From Saprospira grandis str. Lewin (lineage in GTDB: Bacteria; Bacteroidota; Bacteroidia; Chitinophagales; Saprospiraceae): a DNA stretch of 64,000 nt. The translations under genes were made by a program, and so were the position numbers. The DNA lies in contig NC_016940.1 of assembly GCF_000250635.1 (NCBI RefSeq), positions 2,094,001 to 2,158,000 on the forward strand, written 5' to 3'. Under the pieces are notes generated by a model, which saw only the letters and a program-made list of their open reading frames with translations, was not told where the DNA came from and did not search any database. Positions 16,144 through 23,809 of this stretch are shown piece after piece. The first letter of the stretch is position 1, and each line of letters opens with the position of its first letter.

Positions 16144-17796
16144 CTAGTTCAATTTGTAGAGAATCAGCCGTTCATTGCGATAAATGACTTGATAGTGCCT
16201 AGCTAGGCTATCGGCAATGGAGGGAGGGGCCTTATAGTCTTCTGTATCGAGCAAAACATAGGGAAAATGAGGACCAAAATTGGCCTGCTCCTGACTGCCA
16301 GCAAAGGGCATGGGGCAGGCCAATTTGCGTTTGGCCCGCAAAAAATAGTATTGTAAAAGGGGTTTGTCATAGCGGGCAAAACTATAGCAAACCTCGGCTT
16401 GAGGGTCGGCCAAAAGAAGCTGGGCAATCTTTTGGGCCTCGGCATCTAGGGGGCGGCTCCAATGCAAAAAATAATGTCCCCGACTAGCCCAAAACTGTAG
16501 GCCTAGAACTAAGCCAAGGGGGAGAATAAATGCTTTTTTAAAGGGCATTTTGGCCAAGGCCAAGCCCAAATAGGGCAAAAAGAATAAATAGAGGTAGCAA
16601 AAAATGCGGTAGGGCCATTGTTGGTCCAAAAAAGGCAGTAAAATGGGCCAAAGTAGAGAAAAAGCCAGCCAATAGCCTCTTTTGTTTACTAAGGGCAAAA
16701 GGCCCAAAACAAGCAGTAAATAGGGCCAAAAAAGGGGCAGGCGCCGCCCTAAAAACTGCCAATCAATGAGGCGGTAAAGATAGAAGTAGGTATTCCCCAA
16801 ACTTTGGCCAGAATCCGCCGCGGCCCCCGCCAAAATCTGAGCCCCATTGGCCAAGATAAAAGGACTGTATAAAAGGAGGCTGCCCAGGGCAAAGAGGAGT
16901 TGTTGCCGCCAGTAATTGGCCTGCCCAAAGCGAGAAAGTGCCAGGCCCAAATAAGGCAAAACAAAAATGGGGTTGCTATAAATACCGCCCCAAGCCAAAA
17001 GGAGCAAAAGCGGCCAAAGTTGCCTGTTTTCTTGGCTATCGGCCCAAAGATAAGCTCCTAGAAAAAAGAGTAAAATGCCGTAACCTCGGCCCAAAATGCC
17101 ATAAATATAAATTGGAGGCGCTAGGGCCAAAAGGGCTAAAATGGCCAGCCCCCAGCGCCAGCCCAACAAGCGTCGATAATACCAATAACTAAAGAACATC
17201 AGCCCAAAAATAGCCAAAAAAGAAGGCAGCCGAAGGTCCCAGGGACCAGCTACACCCAACTGATGCAAGAGGCTACTACAAAAAGTATAGAGAATGTGGT
17301 TATTGTGTGGGCTAATTAGGCTAAAGAGCGGCGAGCGGCTACTAAAATGCAAAAAGCTCCAGGCTTCATCGTATTCTATGGGCAGTTGCTGAATTTGGTA
17401 GAGCGTACTAATGGACCAAAAGCATAAAATAGGCAATAAAAAGGCCCATTCTATGGGCTTCGTTTGCCTAAACTCTTGGCCAATAAGTTGGACCCAAAGC
17501 CGCAACTGCTCTGCCGCAGCCGATAGCCAAAGGGCTCGTTTTTTATAGGCATAAGCCAAAAAAGCCAGATAGCCAAGGGCAAAAAAGGGTAAACTATAGC
17601 CTAAAAACAACCAGCGGCTTTTGGGGAAGTAATCTTGCTCAAAGCGGTCTAACCAATCACTTTTGCCAGCCCAAGCCAAAAGCAATTGAGCAAAGGACTC
17701 ATAGTCTAGCCCCCAAAATAAATAGGCCAAAAGGGCAAATCCCCCTAGGCCTAATAGCGCCCCAAAAAGGGCCAAAGTAGTTAAGTGCTTTTGCAT
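16144..17796 (-). CDS. Polytopic membrane protein, GT-C/PMT-like glycosyltransferase candidate
   Basis: A 550-aa protein with about 11-13 hydrophobic helices. Near residue 141 'PIEYDEAWSFLHF' gives an acidic pair in the first large loop, followed by 'NNHILYTFCSSLLHQLG' and 'RLPSFLAIFGL', the layout of GT-C (PMT/ArnT-like) glycosyltransferases that use lipid-linked sugars at the periplasmic face. A soluble C-terminal part (about 450-550) follows the helices. It is the last gene of the recG operon and its ATG directly follows the TAG of the preceding gene. Donor and acceptor unknown. Confidence 0.75.
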   Translation of the reverse strand: MQKHLTTLALFGALLGLGGFALLAYLFWGLDYESFAQLLLAWAGKSDWLDRFEQDYFPKSRWLFLGYSLPFFALGYLAFLAYAYKKRALWLSAAAEQLRLWVQLIGQEFRQTKPIEWAFLLPILCFWSISTLYQIQQLPIEYDEAWSFLHFSSRSPLFSLISPHNNHILYTFCSSLLHQLGVAGPWDLRLPSFLAIFGLMFFSYWYYRRLLGWRWGLAILALLALAPPIYIYGILGRGYGILLFFLGAYLWADSQENRQLWPLLLLLAWGGIYSNPIFVLPYLGLALSRFGQANYWRQQLLFALGSLLLYSPFILANGAQILAGAAADSGQSLGNTYFYLYRLIDWQFLGRRLPLFWPYLLLVLGLLPLVNKRGYWLAFSLLWPILLPFLDQQWPYRIFCYLYLFFLPYLGLALAKMPFKKAFILPLGLVLGLQFWASRGHYFLHWSRPLDAEAQKIAQLLLADPQAEVCYSFARYDKPLLQYYFLRAKRKLACPMPFAGSQEQANFGPHFPYVLLDTEDYKAPPSIADSLARHYQVIYRNERLILYKLN

Positions 17797-18114
17797 CTAC
17801 CTCTTTTTAAGCTCATCTATTATAATGCGCAATTGGTCAATCTCCTGCTTGAGGGCAATGGGTTGTTTTGGCGCCCAATCCTGCTCACTAAAGCGCTCGT
17901 CCATGACAATATGCTCCAAATTGGCTAGGCGTTTTTCCTGCTCGTTTTGGGTTTTTTCTAGCTGTTCGAGCTTTTCTTCTAGGCGAGCAAGTAGGTCTGC
18001 TTGTTCTTCACGTTCTTCCTGTTTTTTTTCTCTCTTAGAAGCTGGGACCACAATAACGATGAAGACAAAAATAACGACCGCCACCACAAAGGCTAAAAGT
18101 AGAATAGTAGGCAT
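17797..18114 (-). CDS. Small single-span membrane protein with coiled coil (105 aa)
   Basis: One N-terminal membrane helix (about residues 3-24) is followed by a highly charged coiled coil ('EEREEQADLLARLEEKLEQL', then heptads to about 70) and a second short helix near the C-terminus ('LKQEIDQLRIIIDELKK'). The layout resembles PspB-like small membrane proteins, but no specific family is recognised. It lies 4 bp after a similar 96-aa gene and abuts the GT-C-like gene. Confidence 0.75.
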   Translation of the reverse strand: MPTILLLAFVVAVVIFVFIVIVVPASKREKKQEEREEQADLLARLEEKLEQLEKTQNEQEKRLANLEHIVMDERFSEQDWAPKQPIALKQEIDQLRIIIDELKKR

Positions 18115-18118
18115 AAGA

Positions 18119-18409
18119 TTACTTTTTATCGGCTTTTCGCAAAATATCTAGCTCTTCTATAGAAAGCGCGATTTTGTCTTTTTCTCCAGCGCTTTCTAGC
18201 TCTGCAATGCGCTCTTCTAACAATTCTTGCTGCTGAAAAAGGTGGCCAATTTGCCGCTTGAGTTGGTCAATTTCTTCTTGCTTGCCGCCATTGTTCAGTT
18301 CCATTTTTCGCATTTTACTCCTATACGATAAAAAGATGGCCAATAGTGGAATGGAGAAAACCATCACAACAGCGACTAAGCCGATAAACTCATCCATAAA
18401 GCTATTCAT
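18119..18409 (-). CDS. Small single-span membrane protein with coiled coil (96 aa)
   Basis: An N-terminal membrane helix (about residues 9-28, 'LVAVVMVFSIPLLAIFLSY') is followed by a basic stretch and a coiled coil (about 40-75, 'KQEEIDQLKRQIGHLFQQ'). Architecture and order match PspB-type proteins of the phage-shock response, but PspA is not nearby, so the link is only structural analogy. The start shares one base with the recG stop (TAATG), strong evidence for translational coupling. Confidence 0.75.
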   Translation of the reverse strand: MNSFMDEFIGLVAVVMVFSIPLLAIFLSYRSKMRKMELNNGGKQEEIDQLKRQIGHLFQQQELLEERIAELESAGEKDKIALSIEELDILRKADKK

Positions 18410-20517
18410 TAAGAGATTTTACTAAAGGTTCTTTGCTTTTGGGCGTGCAAAAGCTCGCGTTTGAGCGGCAGGTTTTCGGGCTTTTCAAAGAGGGGGTCTT
18501 GGGCCACAATTTCTTTGGCTAAGTTTCTGGCCGTTTGCAAAATTCGGCCATCTTTGGCCAAATCGGCTAGGCGCAAACTCAAGATACCCGACTGCTGAGT
18601 GCCGTCGATACTTCCTGGTCCTCTCAATTTAAGGTCTGCTTCCGCAATTTCAAAACCATCTGTCGTTTTGCACATGGTTTTCATCCGAAAACGGCCCTCT
18701 TTAGACAATTTATAGCCCGTCATCAAAATACAATAGGCCTCTCCACCGCCTCGGCCCACTCTTCCCCGAAGCTGATGCAGCTGGGCCAAACCAAAACGCT
18801 CGGCATTTTCAATGACCATGAGGGTGGCATTGGGCACATTTACGCCTACCTCAATGACCGTAGTGGCCATGAGGATTTGGGTTTCTCCATTGGCAAAACG
18901 CTGCATCTCATAATCTTTGTCCTCCGCCTTTTGGCGGCCATGCACCACACTAATTTGATATTGGGGCTGTGGAAATTCTCTTAAAATGCTTTCATAGCCT
19001 TCCATCAGGTTTTTGATTTCGGCCAAGGCTTCTGATTCCGATTCTTCAATTAATGGATAGACAATATAGACCTGATGGCCCTTGGCTATTTGCTCTTTTA
19101 TTTGGCCAAATACCCAAAGTCGACTACTCTCAAATTTGTGGGAGGTCTGAATGGGCAAACGGCCCGGAGGCATTTCATCAATGGCCGAAACCTCCAAATC
19201 GCCATAAACGGTCATGGCCAAGGTGCGGGGAATGGGCGTGGCGGTCATGACCAAAATATGAGGCGGGCCAGCCGCATTTTTCTTCCACATTTTGGCCCTT
19301 TGCATTACCCCAAAACGATGTTGCTCATCAATAATGACGAGGCCCAAGTTCTTAAATACTACCGCATCCTCAATTAATGCGTGGGTGCCAATGAGAATAT
19401 GGATACGCCCCTCGGCCAAATCTTCTAGCAATTCTCTGCGCTGAACGCCCTTGATAGAACCCGTGAGTAGCTCAATCCGAATATCCAGTCCCTCGGCCAT
19501 TTTGAGCAGGGACTCAAAATGTTGCTGGGCCAAAATTTCGGTAGGGGCCATTAATGCCGCCTGAAAGTCGTTGTCTAGGGCCATGAGCATAGACATAAAG
19601 CCGACCACCGTTTTTCCGCTCCCCACATCGCCCTGCAAAAGGCGGTTCATCTGCTGGCCCGAACCAAGGTCCTTGCGGATTTCTCGAAGGACTCGCTTTT
19701 GGGCGCCCGTTAGCTCAAATTTGAGGTTGTTTTGGTAAAAGCCATTGAAAAAGCCGCCAATATGCGGAAACAAATGCCCTTTGGTCTCTAGTTGCTTGAG
19801 GCTTTTGCGCTGCAAAATGCGCAATTGCAAAAAGAAGAGCTCCTCAAAAATAAAGCGTCGGCGGGCTTGGTCTTTTTGGGCCAAGGTTTTGGGAAAATGA
19901 ATGCCAATTAGGGCCTCCAAACGGCTGGGCAGCTTCATGCTATCGAGCAAATATTGGGGCAGGGTTTCGGGCAAATGTTCAGGTTCCTTATAAATTGGAA
20001 TCAGGGCATTTCGGATAATTCTATGCAGGTCCTTAGACTTAATCCGCTTGCTGGCCATTTTTTCCGTCACCCGATAAACGGCATCCATCCGGGGTTCTAG
20101 GCTACTATTTTTGGCCGTTAGCGGCTCCAGTTCTGGGTGAGTAATGCTCAGGTTGCGGCCAAACTGCTGCACCTTGCCATAAATCACGTATTCAATGCCC
20201 GTTTGCAGTTGTTTGACCCAATTAAGGCCCCTAAACCAAACCAGCTCAATTTGGCCCGTATCATCTCTAAAAATGCCGACCATCCGCTTTTTTGCGCCCT
20301 CGCCATGGCTGTCAATTCGGCGCAAAATTCCTCGAATTTGCACTGGGGTTTCATTGGCCTCTAGCTCCCCAATTTTATGAAAAACGCTACGGTCAATATA
20401 GCGAAAAGGGTAGTTCATCAGCAGTTGTTCTAGGGTAAAAATCCCCAGCTCCTTTTTGAGTAAATCGGCCTTTTGTGGCCCAACTCCCTTGACGTATTCT
20501 ATAGATTTCTCTAACAT
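18409..20517 (-). CDS. recG: ATP-dependent DNA helicase RecG
   Basis: Branch-migrating helicase that regresses stalled forks, 702 aa, normal length. The N-terminal wedge/OB region starts at 'SIEYVKGVGPQKADLLKKEL' and includes 'QIRGILRRID'. The SF2 motor has Walker A 'GDVGSGKTVV', DEQH box 'IIDEQHRFGV', motif III 'MTATPIPRTLAMT' and motif VI 'QLRGRVGRGGGEAYC', with the C-terminal 'LKLRGPGSIDGTQQSG'. It heads an operon with two tiny membrane proteins and a GT-C-like protein. A reverse element ends 27 bp upstream of its ATG. Confidence 0.97.
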   Translation of the reverse strand: MLEKSIEYVKGVGPQKADLLKKELGIFTLEQLLMNYPFRYIDRSVFHKIGELEANETPVQIRGILRRIDSHGEGAKKRMVGIFRDDTGQIELVWFRGLNWVKQLQTGIEYVIYGKVQQFGRNLSITHPELEPLTAKNSSLEPRMDAVYRVTEKMASKRIKSKDLHRIIRNALIPIYKEPEHLPETLPQYLLDSMKLPSRLEALIGIHFPKTLAQKDQARRRFIFEELFFLQLRILQRKSLKQLETKGHLFPHIGGFFNGFYQNNLKFELTGAQKRVLREIRKDLGSGQQMNRLLQGDVGSGKTVVGFMSMLMALDNDFQAALMAPTEILAQQHFESLLKMAEGLDIRIELLTGSIKGVQRRELLEDLAEGRIHILIGTHALIEDAVVFKNLGLVIIDEQHRFGVMQRAKMWKKNAAGPPHILVMTATPIPRTLAMTVYGDLEVSAIDEMPPGRLPIQTSHKFESSRLWVFGQIKEQIAKGHQVYIVYPLIEESESEALAEIKNLMEGYESILREFPQPQYQISVVHGRQKAEDKDYEMQRFANGETQILMATTVIEVGVNVPNATLMVIENAERFGLAQLHQLRGRVGRGGGEAYCILMTGYKLSKEGRFRMKTMCKTTDGFEIAEADLKLRGPGSIDGTQQSGILSLRLADLAKDGRILQTARNLAKEIVAQDPLFEKPENLPLKRELLHAQKQRTFSKIS

Positions 20518-20544
20518 AAAGCGCTGATTTTATGATTTTTTTTA

Positions 20545-20656
20545 GGGCCTCCTGCCTTCGGCAGGCGCTACGTTCCGCAGCTCGCTATTCGCTCGGCCCT
20601 GCGGCGGCTTTGCCACCTTGGTCTGGCCTTCGGCCACTGCTACACATCGCTAGGCC
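20545..20656 (+). repeat. GGCC cloverleaf element, copy 9 (type A, forward)
   Basis: Begins GGGCCTCCTGCC (three Gs) after a T8 run and TA, and ends CACATCGCTAGGCC. Hairpin 1 is CTGCC-TTC-GGCAG, hairpin 3 TGGCC-TTC-GGCCA; hairpin 2 is imperfect (GCGGC/GCCAC). The G end is 27 bp from the recG start codon. Confidence 0.88.
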
Positions 20657-20773
20657 AGTCGCTTCGCTCCTTTGCCGCCTGCTAAGCGTCTTTGGACCAA
20701 CTTGCTATGCTTCAAAAATAAGCCTACAATAAAATAAACGCAAGTTTTGAGTTGATTTTGTCTGCTGTTAGAA

Positions 20774-20808
20774 TAAAAAAAGAGAGCAAAGTCCATCTTT
20801 TGCTCTCT
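20774..20808 (-). terminator. Intrinsic terminator of the 4-TM gene cluster
   Basis: Perfect 10-bp stem AGAGAGCAAA / TTTGCTCTCT with T6-7 on the minus strand. It lies beyond repeat copy 10, about 150 bp downstream of the last 4-TM gene, so the element would be in the transcript. Confidence 0.85.
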
Positions 20809-20828
20809 AGAGAGGGGCGCGCCCAATT

Positions 20829-20952
20829 GGCCCAGCGCTGCGGAGGGGTGGCCCGAAGGGCCAGACCAAAGCCGCCGAAGGCGGCTGCAGGGCCGAACAG
20901 ACCTGTGAGCCCCGCAGCATAGCGGCGGCCAGCTTTGCTGGCCGCGGGCCCC
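20829..20952 (-). repeat. GGCC cloverleaf element, copy 10 (type C, reverse)
   Basis: Begins GGCCCAGCGCTGCGG and ends GCGGGCCCC, closing stem GGCCC/GGGCC. Hairpin 1 GCGGCCAGC/GCTGGCCGC, hairpin 2 AGCCGCC/GGCGGCT, hairpin 3 TGGCCC-TTC-GGGCCA. It lies between the 4-TM gene stop (7 bp) and the downstream terminator. Confidence 0.9.
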
Positions 20953-20959
20953 AAAAAAA

Positions 20960-21400
20960 TTAAAGGTCCCAAAAAGATTTTGGGCGATTGATATAATCTT
21001 GAAGTTGGCGGATGCTGGTCCAGAAATAGCGGCCAGCAAAATAGAGGGCCACCAAGCAAATCACCCAATGCAAAACATGCAAACTGAAGATAAAGAAAGG
21101 GGCCAAAAAGCCAAAGCTAGCCAGCATCATAAACAGGCCAATACCAATTGTAATGAGGCTATAGGCCAGCAATTGCCGCATATTTTGCAAATATTGTTTG
21201 CGGTGCCAATCTTGGTGTTTTCGGACCACATAAAAGGCGTGCAACAGCTGCCAGGCCGTGAGTAAAAGAATAAAAATGCTGCTATAATACAGCAGCCCAA
21301 AATAGTTAAAATGGAGGGCAGCCTGTACCGCCCAAAGGATAAAGAGAATCAATTGGATCGAGAAATCGAGTAGTAGGCGATATTTGGTAATGCGAAGCAT
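20960..21400 (-). CDS. Four-helix membrane protein, paralogue 3 of a tandem triad
   Basis: A 146-aa protein with four predicted membrane helices and a basic loop between helices 2 and 3 ('TAWQLLHAFYVVRKHQD', 'HRKQYLQNMRQLLAYSL'). The same plan (two helices, WQL/TQL motif, basic loop, R-x-x-(Y/F)-L, two helices) is seen in the two genes upstream, so the three arose by duplication. Gap to the upstream gene is 3 bp. Function unknown. Confidence 0.75.
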   Translation of the reverse strand: MLRITKYRLLLDFSIQLILFILWAVQAALHFNYFGLLYYSSIFILLLTAWQLLHAFYVVRKHQDWHRKQYLQNMRQLLAYSLITIGIGLFMMLASFGFLAPFFIFSLHVLHWVICLVALYFAGRYFWTSIRQLQDYINRPKSFWDL

Positions 21401-21403
21401 AAA

Positions 21404-21820
21404 CTAGATCGTTTTGTAGACCGCAAAATAGAGGTCTCGGAAACAGAGGCCCAAATAGCCAAGGGCAATAATGCCCGCCAAAAATGGCAAAATGGCTACC
21501 GTAATTGGGATGGCGCTGCTAATGAGCGGGAGCAAAAAGGCCCCTACTCCAGGAATATGTAAGGCCATCCAGATACTGCCCCAAAAAACGGCAATGAGTA
21601 TAATAGAATAAAAACTATACTTCAAAAAAGTTCGTCGGCTGCGCTGCTCAAAAAAGCGGTCGTAGATGAGGCCGTTGGGCAGTTGCCAAGCCAAAAAGAT
21701 AAAGGGAATGATTGTTAAGAGCTCGAAAAAGTTTTCGGTCTTTCCGATTAAAAAGGCAAAATAGAGGAGTAAAACAAACTGAATAAAACAGTCGAGATAA
21801 AGATGTTGACGGGCATTCAT
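21404..21820 (-). CDS. Four-helix membrane protein, paralogue 2 of a tandem triad
   Basis: A 138-aa protein with four hydrophobic segments and the shared 'LAWQLPNGLIYDRFFEQRSR' loop after helix 2. The start at 21820 (MNARQHLYLDCFIQFVL) is preferred to 21847 because it lines up with the N-termini of both paralogues (MLRITKYRLLLDFSIQL and MKTPTKGMLQFDFIVQS). Middle gene of the cluster. Function unknown. Confidence 0.72.
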   Translation of the reverse strand: MNARQHLYLDCFIQFVLLLYFAFLIGKTENFFELLTIIPFIFLAWQLPNGLIYDRFFEQRSRRTFLKYSFYSIILIAVFWGSIWMALHIPGVGAFLLPLISSAIPITVAILPFLAGIIALGYLGLCFRDLYFAVYKTI

Positions 21821-21862
21821 AAGGCAAAAGGGATTGATTTGGGCCAAAGTTAGGCAGAAAGT

Positions 21863-22378
21863 TTAAGAGTTGGCTCTTCGGGCTCTTTGTCTTTCTTGAA
21901 TCTCTAGCAAGCTGCGTTCATCTTCATCCAATTCATCTAAAACAAGGCTAGTTTTTTCAGGGAAAAAACTACTGCTTCCGCTATCTTCAAAGCGGCCAGT
22001 TAGCTGCAAATAAGTGAGGACATAATAGATGCTGGCAATAATCATGGGAGGTACAATAATGGTCCCAATAATTATGAAATCGCCATAAGCGGCATTGGCA
22101 ATGGCAAAAAGGGCAGCAAAATAGACTCCGCAGGCCATCAAGTACTTTTTCCGCATCGCGCTGCCATGCCGGATACTGCGGACCAAGCCGCTAAGCAGCT
22201 GAGTACCTCCTAAGGGGACTTGCATTAGTAGGGCATAAATAAAGGCTTCATTGCTGCTGCCTATAAAGGGAAAGGTTTCACTGGCAATGGCTATGAGATA
22301 AAGCAAAACCGTGGGGAGGTAGACCAAAGACTGCACAATAAAGTCAAATTGGAGCATCCCTTTTGTGGGCGTTTTCAT
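21863..22378 (-). CDS. Four-helix membrane protein, paralogue 1 of a tandem triad
   Basis: A 171-aa protein, first of the cluster. Four helices with the shared loop 'GGTQLLSGLVRSIRHGS' and 'MRKKYLMACGVYFAALFA'. It has an extra charged C-terminal tail ('LVLDELDEDERSLLEIQERQ') that the paralogues lack. Upstream is an AT-rich region likely holding the promoter. Function unknown. Confidence 0.75.
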   Translation of the reverse strand: MKTPTKGMLQFDFIVQSLVYLPTVLLYLIAIASETFPFIGSSNEAFIYALLMQVPLGGTQLLSGLVRSIRHGSAMRKKYLMACGVYFAALFAIANAAYGDFIIIGTIIVPPMIIASIYYVLTYLQLTGRFEDSGSSSFFPEKTSLVLDELDEDERSLLEIQERQRARRANS

Positions 22379-22505
22379 AAGCGTAGGATTAAGGTGGGGA
22401 AAGCATTTACTCTTAATAAGTTAAGTCTATATAAGTTAGCCCTTTTTAAAGATAATTAGCCTAAAGCATTTGTTATTTTTACGCAAGTTGGTCCAGATAG
22501 TTTCA

Positions 22506-22531
22506 AAACTTTCAATTTTTATTGAAAGTTT
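22506..22531. terminator. A/T-rich hairpin between fabI terminator and the 4-TM cluster
   Basis: An 11-bp stem AAACTTTCAAT / ATTGAAAGTTT with a 4-nt loop, followed on the plus strand by TATTTTT. It could be a second terminator behind the fabI one or an operator; not resolved. Confidence 0.4.
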
Positions 22532-22544
22532 ATTTTTGGGTCTA

Positions 22545-22572
22545 AAAAGGGCGCAGTCATCTGCGCCCTTTT
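22545..22572 (-). terminator. Intrinsic terminator of fabI
   Basis: A 12-bp stem AAAAGGGCGCAG / CTGCGCCCTTTT with a TCAT loop, 12 bp after the fabI stop codon. Terminal A/T tracts make it potentially bidirectional. Confidence 0.88.
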
Positions 22573-22583
22573 GTTCATTATCT

Positions 22584-23387
22584 TTATTCAGGCGTTTCGC
22601 CCATCATAATTTCGCTCATGCCCATATTAGAGAAACCGCCATCATGGTAGAGGTTCTGTAGGGTAACATAGCGAGTATGATCGGAGAAGAGCGAGAGGCA
22701 ATAATCTGCGCAAGCTTCTGCGGGGGCGTTGCCTAGGGGCGACATTTTGTCGGCATAGTCTAGGAATTGGTCAAAGCCTTTTACGCCAGTACCTGCGGTA
22801 GTGGGAGTAGGCGATTGTGAAATGGTATTCACACGGACCTTATTGCGGACGCCAAAGTGGTAGCCAAAGCTACGGGCAAAAGACTCGAGCAGGGCCTTAG
22901 ACTCTGACATTTCGCTGTAGTGAGGAAATACTCTTTGGGCGCCGATATAGCTAAGGGCGAGAATAGAGCCCCATTCGGCCATAGCATCTTTTTGCCAAAG
23001 GGTTTGCATGAGTTTGTGAAAAGAGATGGCAGAGATATCAAAGGTTTTCTGCATCCAGTCATATTTGAGGTCGGTATAGGCTTTTTTCTTACGAATATTG
23101 ACCGACATACCGATAGAGTGCAAAACGAAGTCAATTTTGCCACCCAAGATCTCTTGGCTTTTTTCTACCAAGGCTTCTAGGTCTTCCAATTTAGTGGCAT
23201 CGGCTGGAATGGCCTGGCAGTCTAGTTCTTTGGCGAGTTCATCAATTTGGCCCATTCTGAATGCGATGGGCGCATTGGTCAATACAATATCTGCCCCGGC
23301 GGCCTTGGCCTGCTGGGCTACTTTCCAGGCAATCGATTGCTCATTGAGTGCGCCGAAAATGATTCCTTTTTTTCCTTTCAAAAGCAT
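22584..23387 (-). CDS. fabI: Enoyl-[acyl-carrier-protein] reductase (NADH), FabI type
   Basis: Last reductive step of fatty-acid elongation, 267 aa. It has the FabI-type nucleotide motif 'GALNEQSIAWKVAQ' in place of the classic TGxxxGIG. The Y-x6-K catalytic pair is seen in 'HYSEMSESKALLES', and 'SQSPTPTTAGTGVKGFDQFL' covers the substrate-binding loop region. The ATG at 23387 (MLLKGKKGIIFGA) is chosen; the frame is open upstream to 23468 but adds 27 residues with no family counterpart. Monocistronic, with its own terminator. Confidence 0.95.
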   Translation of the reverse strand: MLLKGKKGIIFGALNEQSIAWKVAQQAKAAGADIVLTNAPIAFRMGQIDELAKELDCQAIPADATKLEDLEALVEKSQEILGGKIDFVLHSIGMSVNIRKKKAYTDLKYDWMQKTFDISAISFHKLMQTLWQKDAMAEWGSILALSYIGAQRVFPHYSEMSESKALLESFARSFGYHFGVRNKVRVNTISQSPTPTTAGTGVKGFDQFLDYADKMSPLGNAPAEACADYCLSLFSDHTRYVTLQNLYHDGGFSNMGMSEIMMGETPE

Positions 23388-23520
23388 AGAATCAAGTTTG
23401 TTTTGTGTACAAATTTTGGCCTCTTGGCCTTTGGGGGTGATTCTGCCAGCAAAACTAGCAAACTTCAAGGGCTTTGCCTGTTTTTTGGGCTAAAATTTAT
23501 TGCTAGGCCCCTTTGTTTGT

Positions 23521-23591
23521 TGAGGGTTTTAACCCTCATACTTATATTATTGCGAAGCAATACCATTATTGCTGTAGGTTTCAACCTACAG
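23521..23591 (-). repeat. Three-hairpin tail module, copy 2
   Basis: TGAGGGTTTTAACCCTCA (23521-23538), ATTGCGAAGCAAT (23549-23561) and CTGTAGGTTTCAACCTACAG (23572-23591). This is the reverse complement of the module at 12910-12980, with changes confined mostly to the loops and spacers. Confidence 0.85.
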
Positions 23592-23632
23592 ATAGCAGGC
23601 GGCGAAGCCGCCGCAAAGGAGCGAAGCGACGC

Positions 23633-23751
23633 GGCTGAGGGGCTGTAGCAGGGCCGCCGCAGGCGGCAGACCAAAGCCCGCAGGGCTGCAGGGCCGAGCA
23701 GGCTTGCGAGCTGCGCAATGGCCCGACCCAGCCGCAGGCTGGGGCAGCCCC
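23633..23751 (-). repeat. GGCC cloverleaf element, copy 11 (type B, reverse)
   Basis: Begins GGCTGAGGGGCTG and ends GGGGCAGCCCC. Hairpin 3 is the GCCGCC/GGCGGC variant also seen in copy 8. It is linked to a three-hairpin tail module on its left, and its right end abuts the typA terminator. Confidence 0.9.
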
Positions 23752-23789
23752 AAAAAAAACGTCCCTTTCAGCAAACTGAAAAGGACGTT
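23752..23789 (-). terminator. Intrinsic terminator of typA
   Basis: A stem AACGTCCCTTTCAG / CTGAAAAGGACGTT (one mismatch) with CAAA loop, followed by T8 on the minus strand. The T-run touches the CCCC end of repeat copy 11. Confidence 0.88.
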
Positions 23790-23809
23790 ATATAAAAGCC
23801 GTTTAGGGC

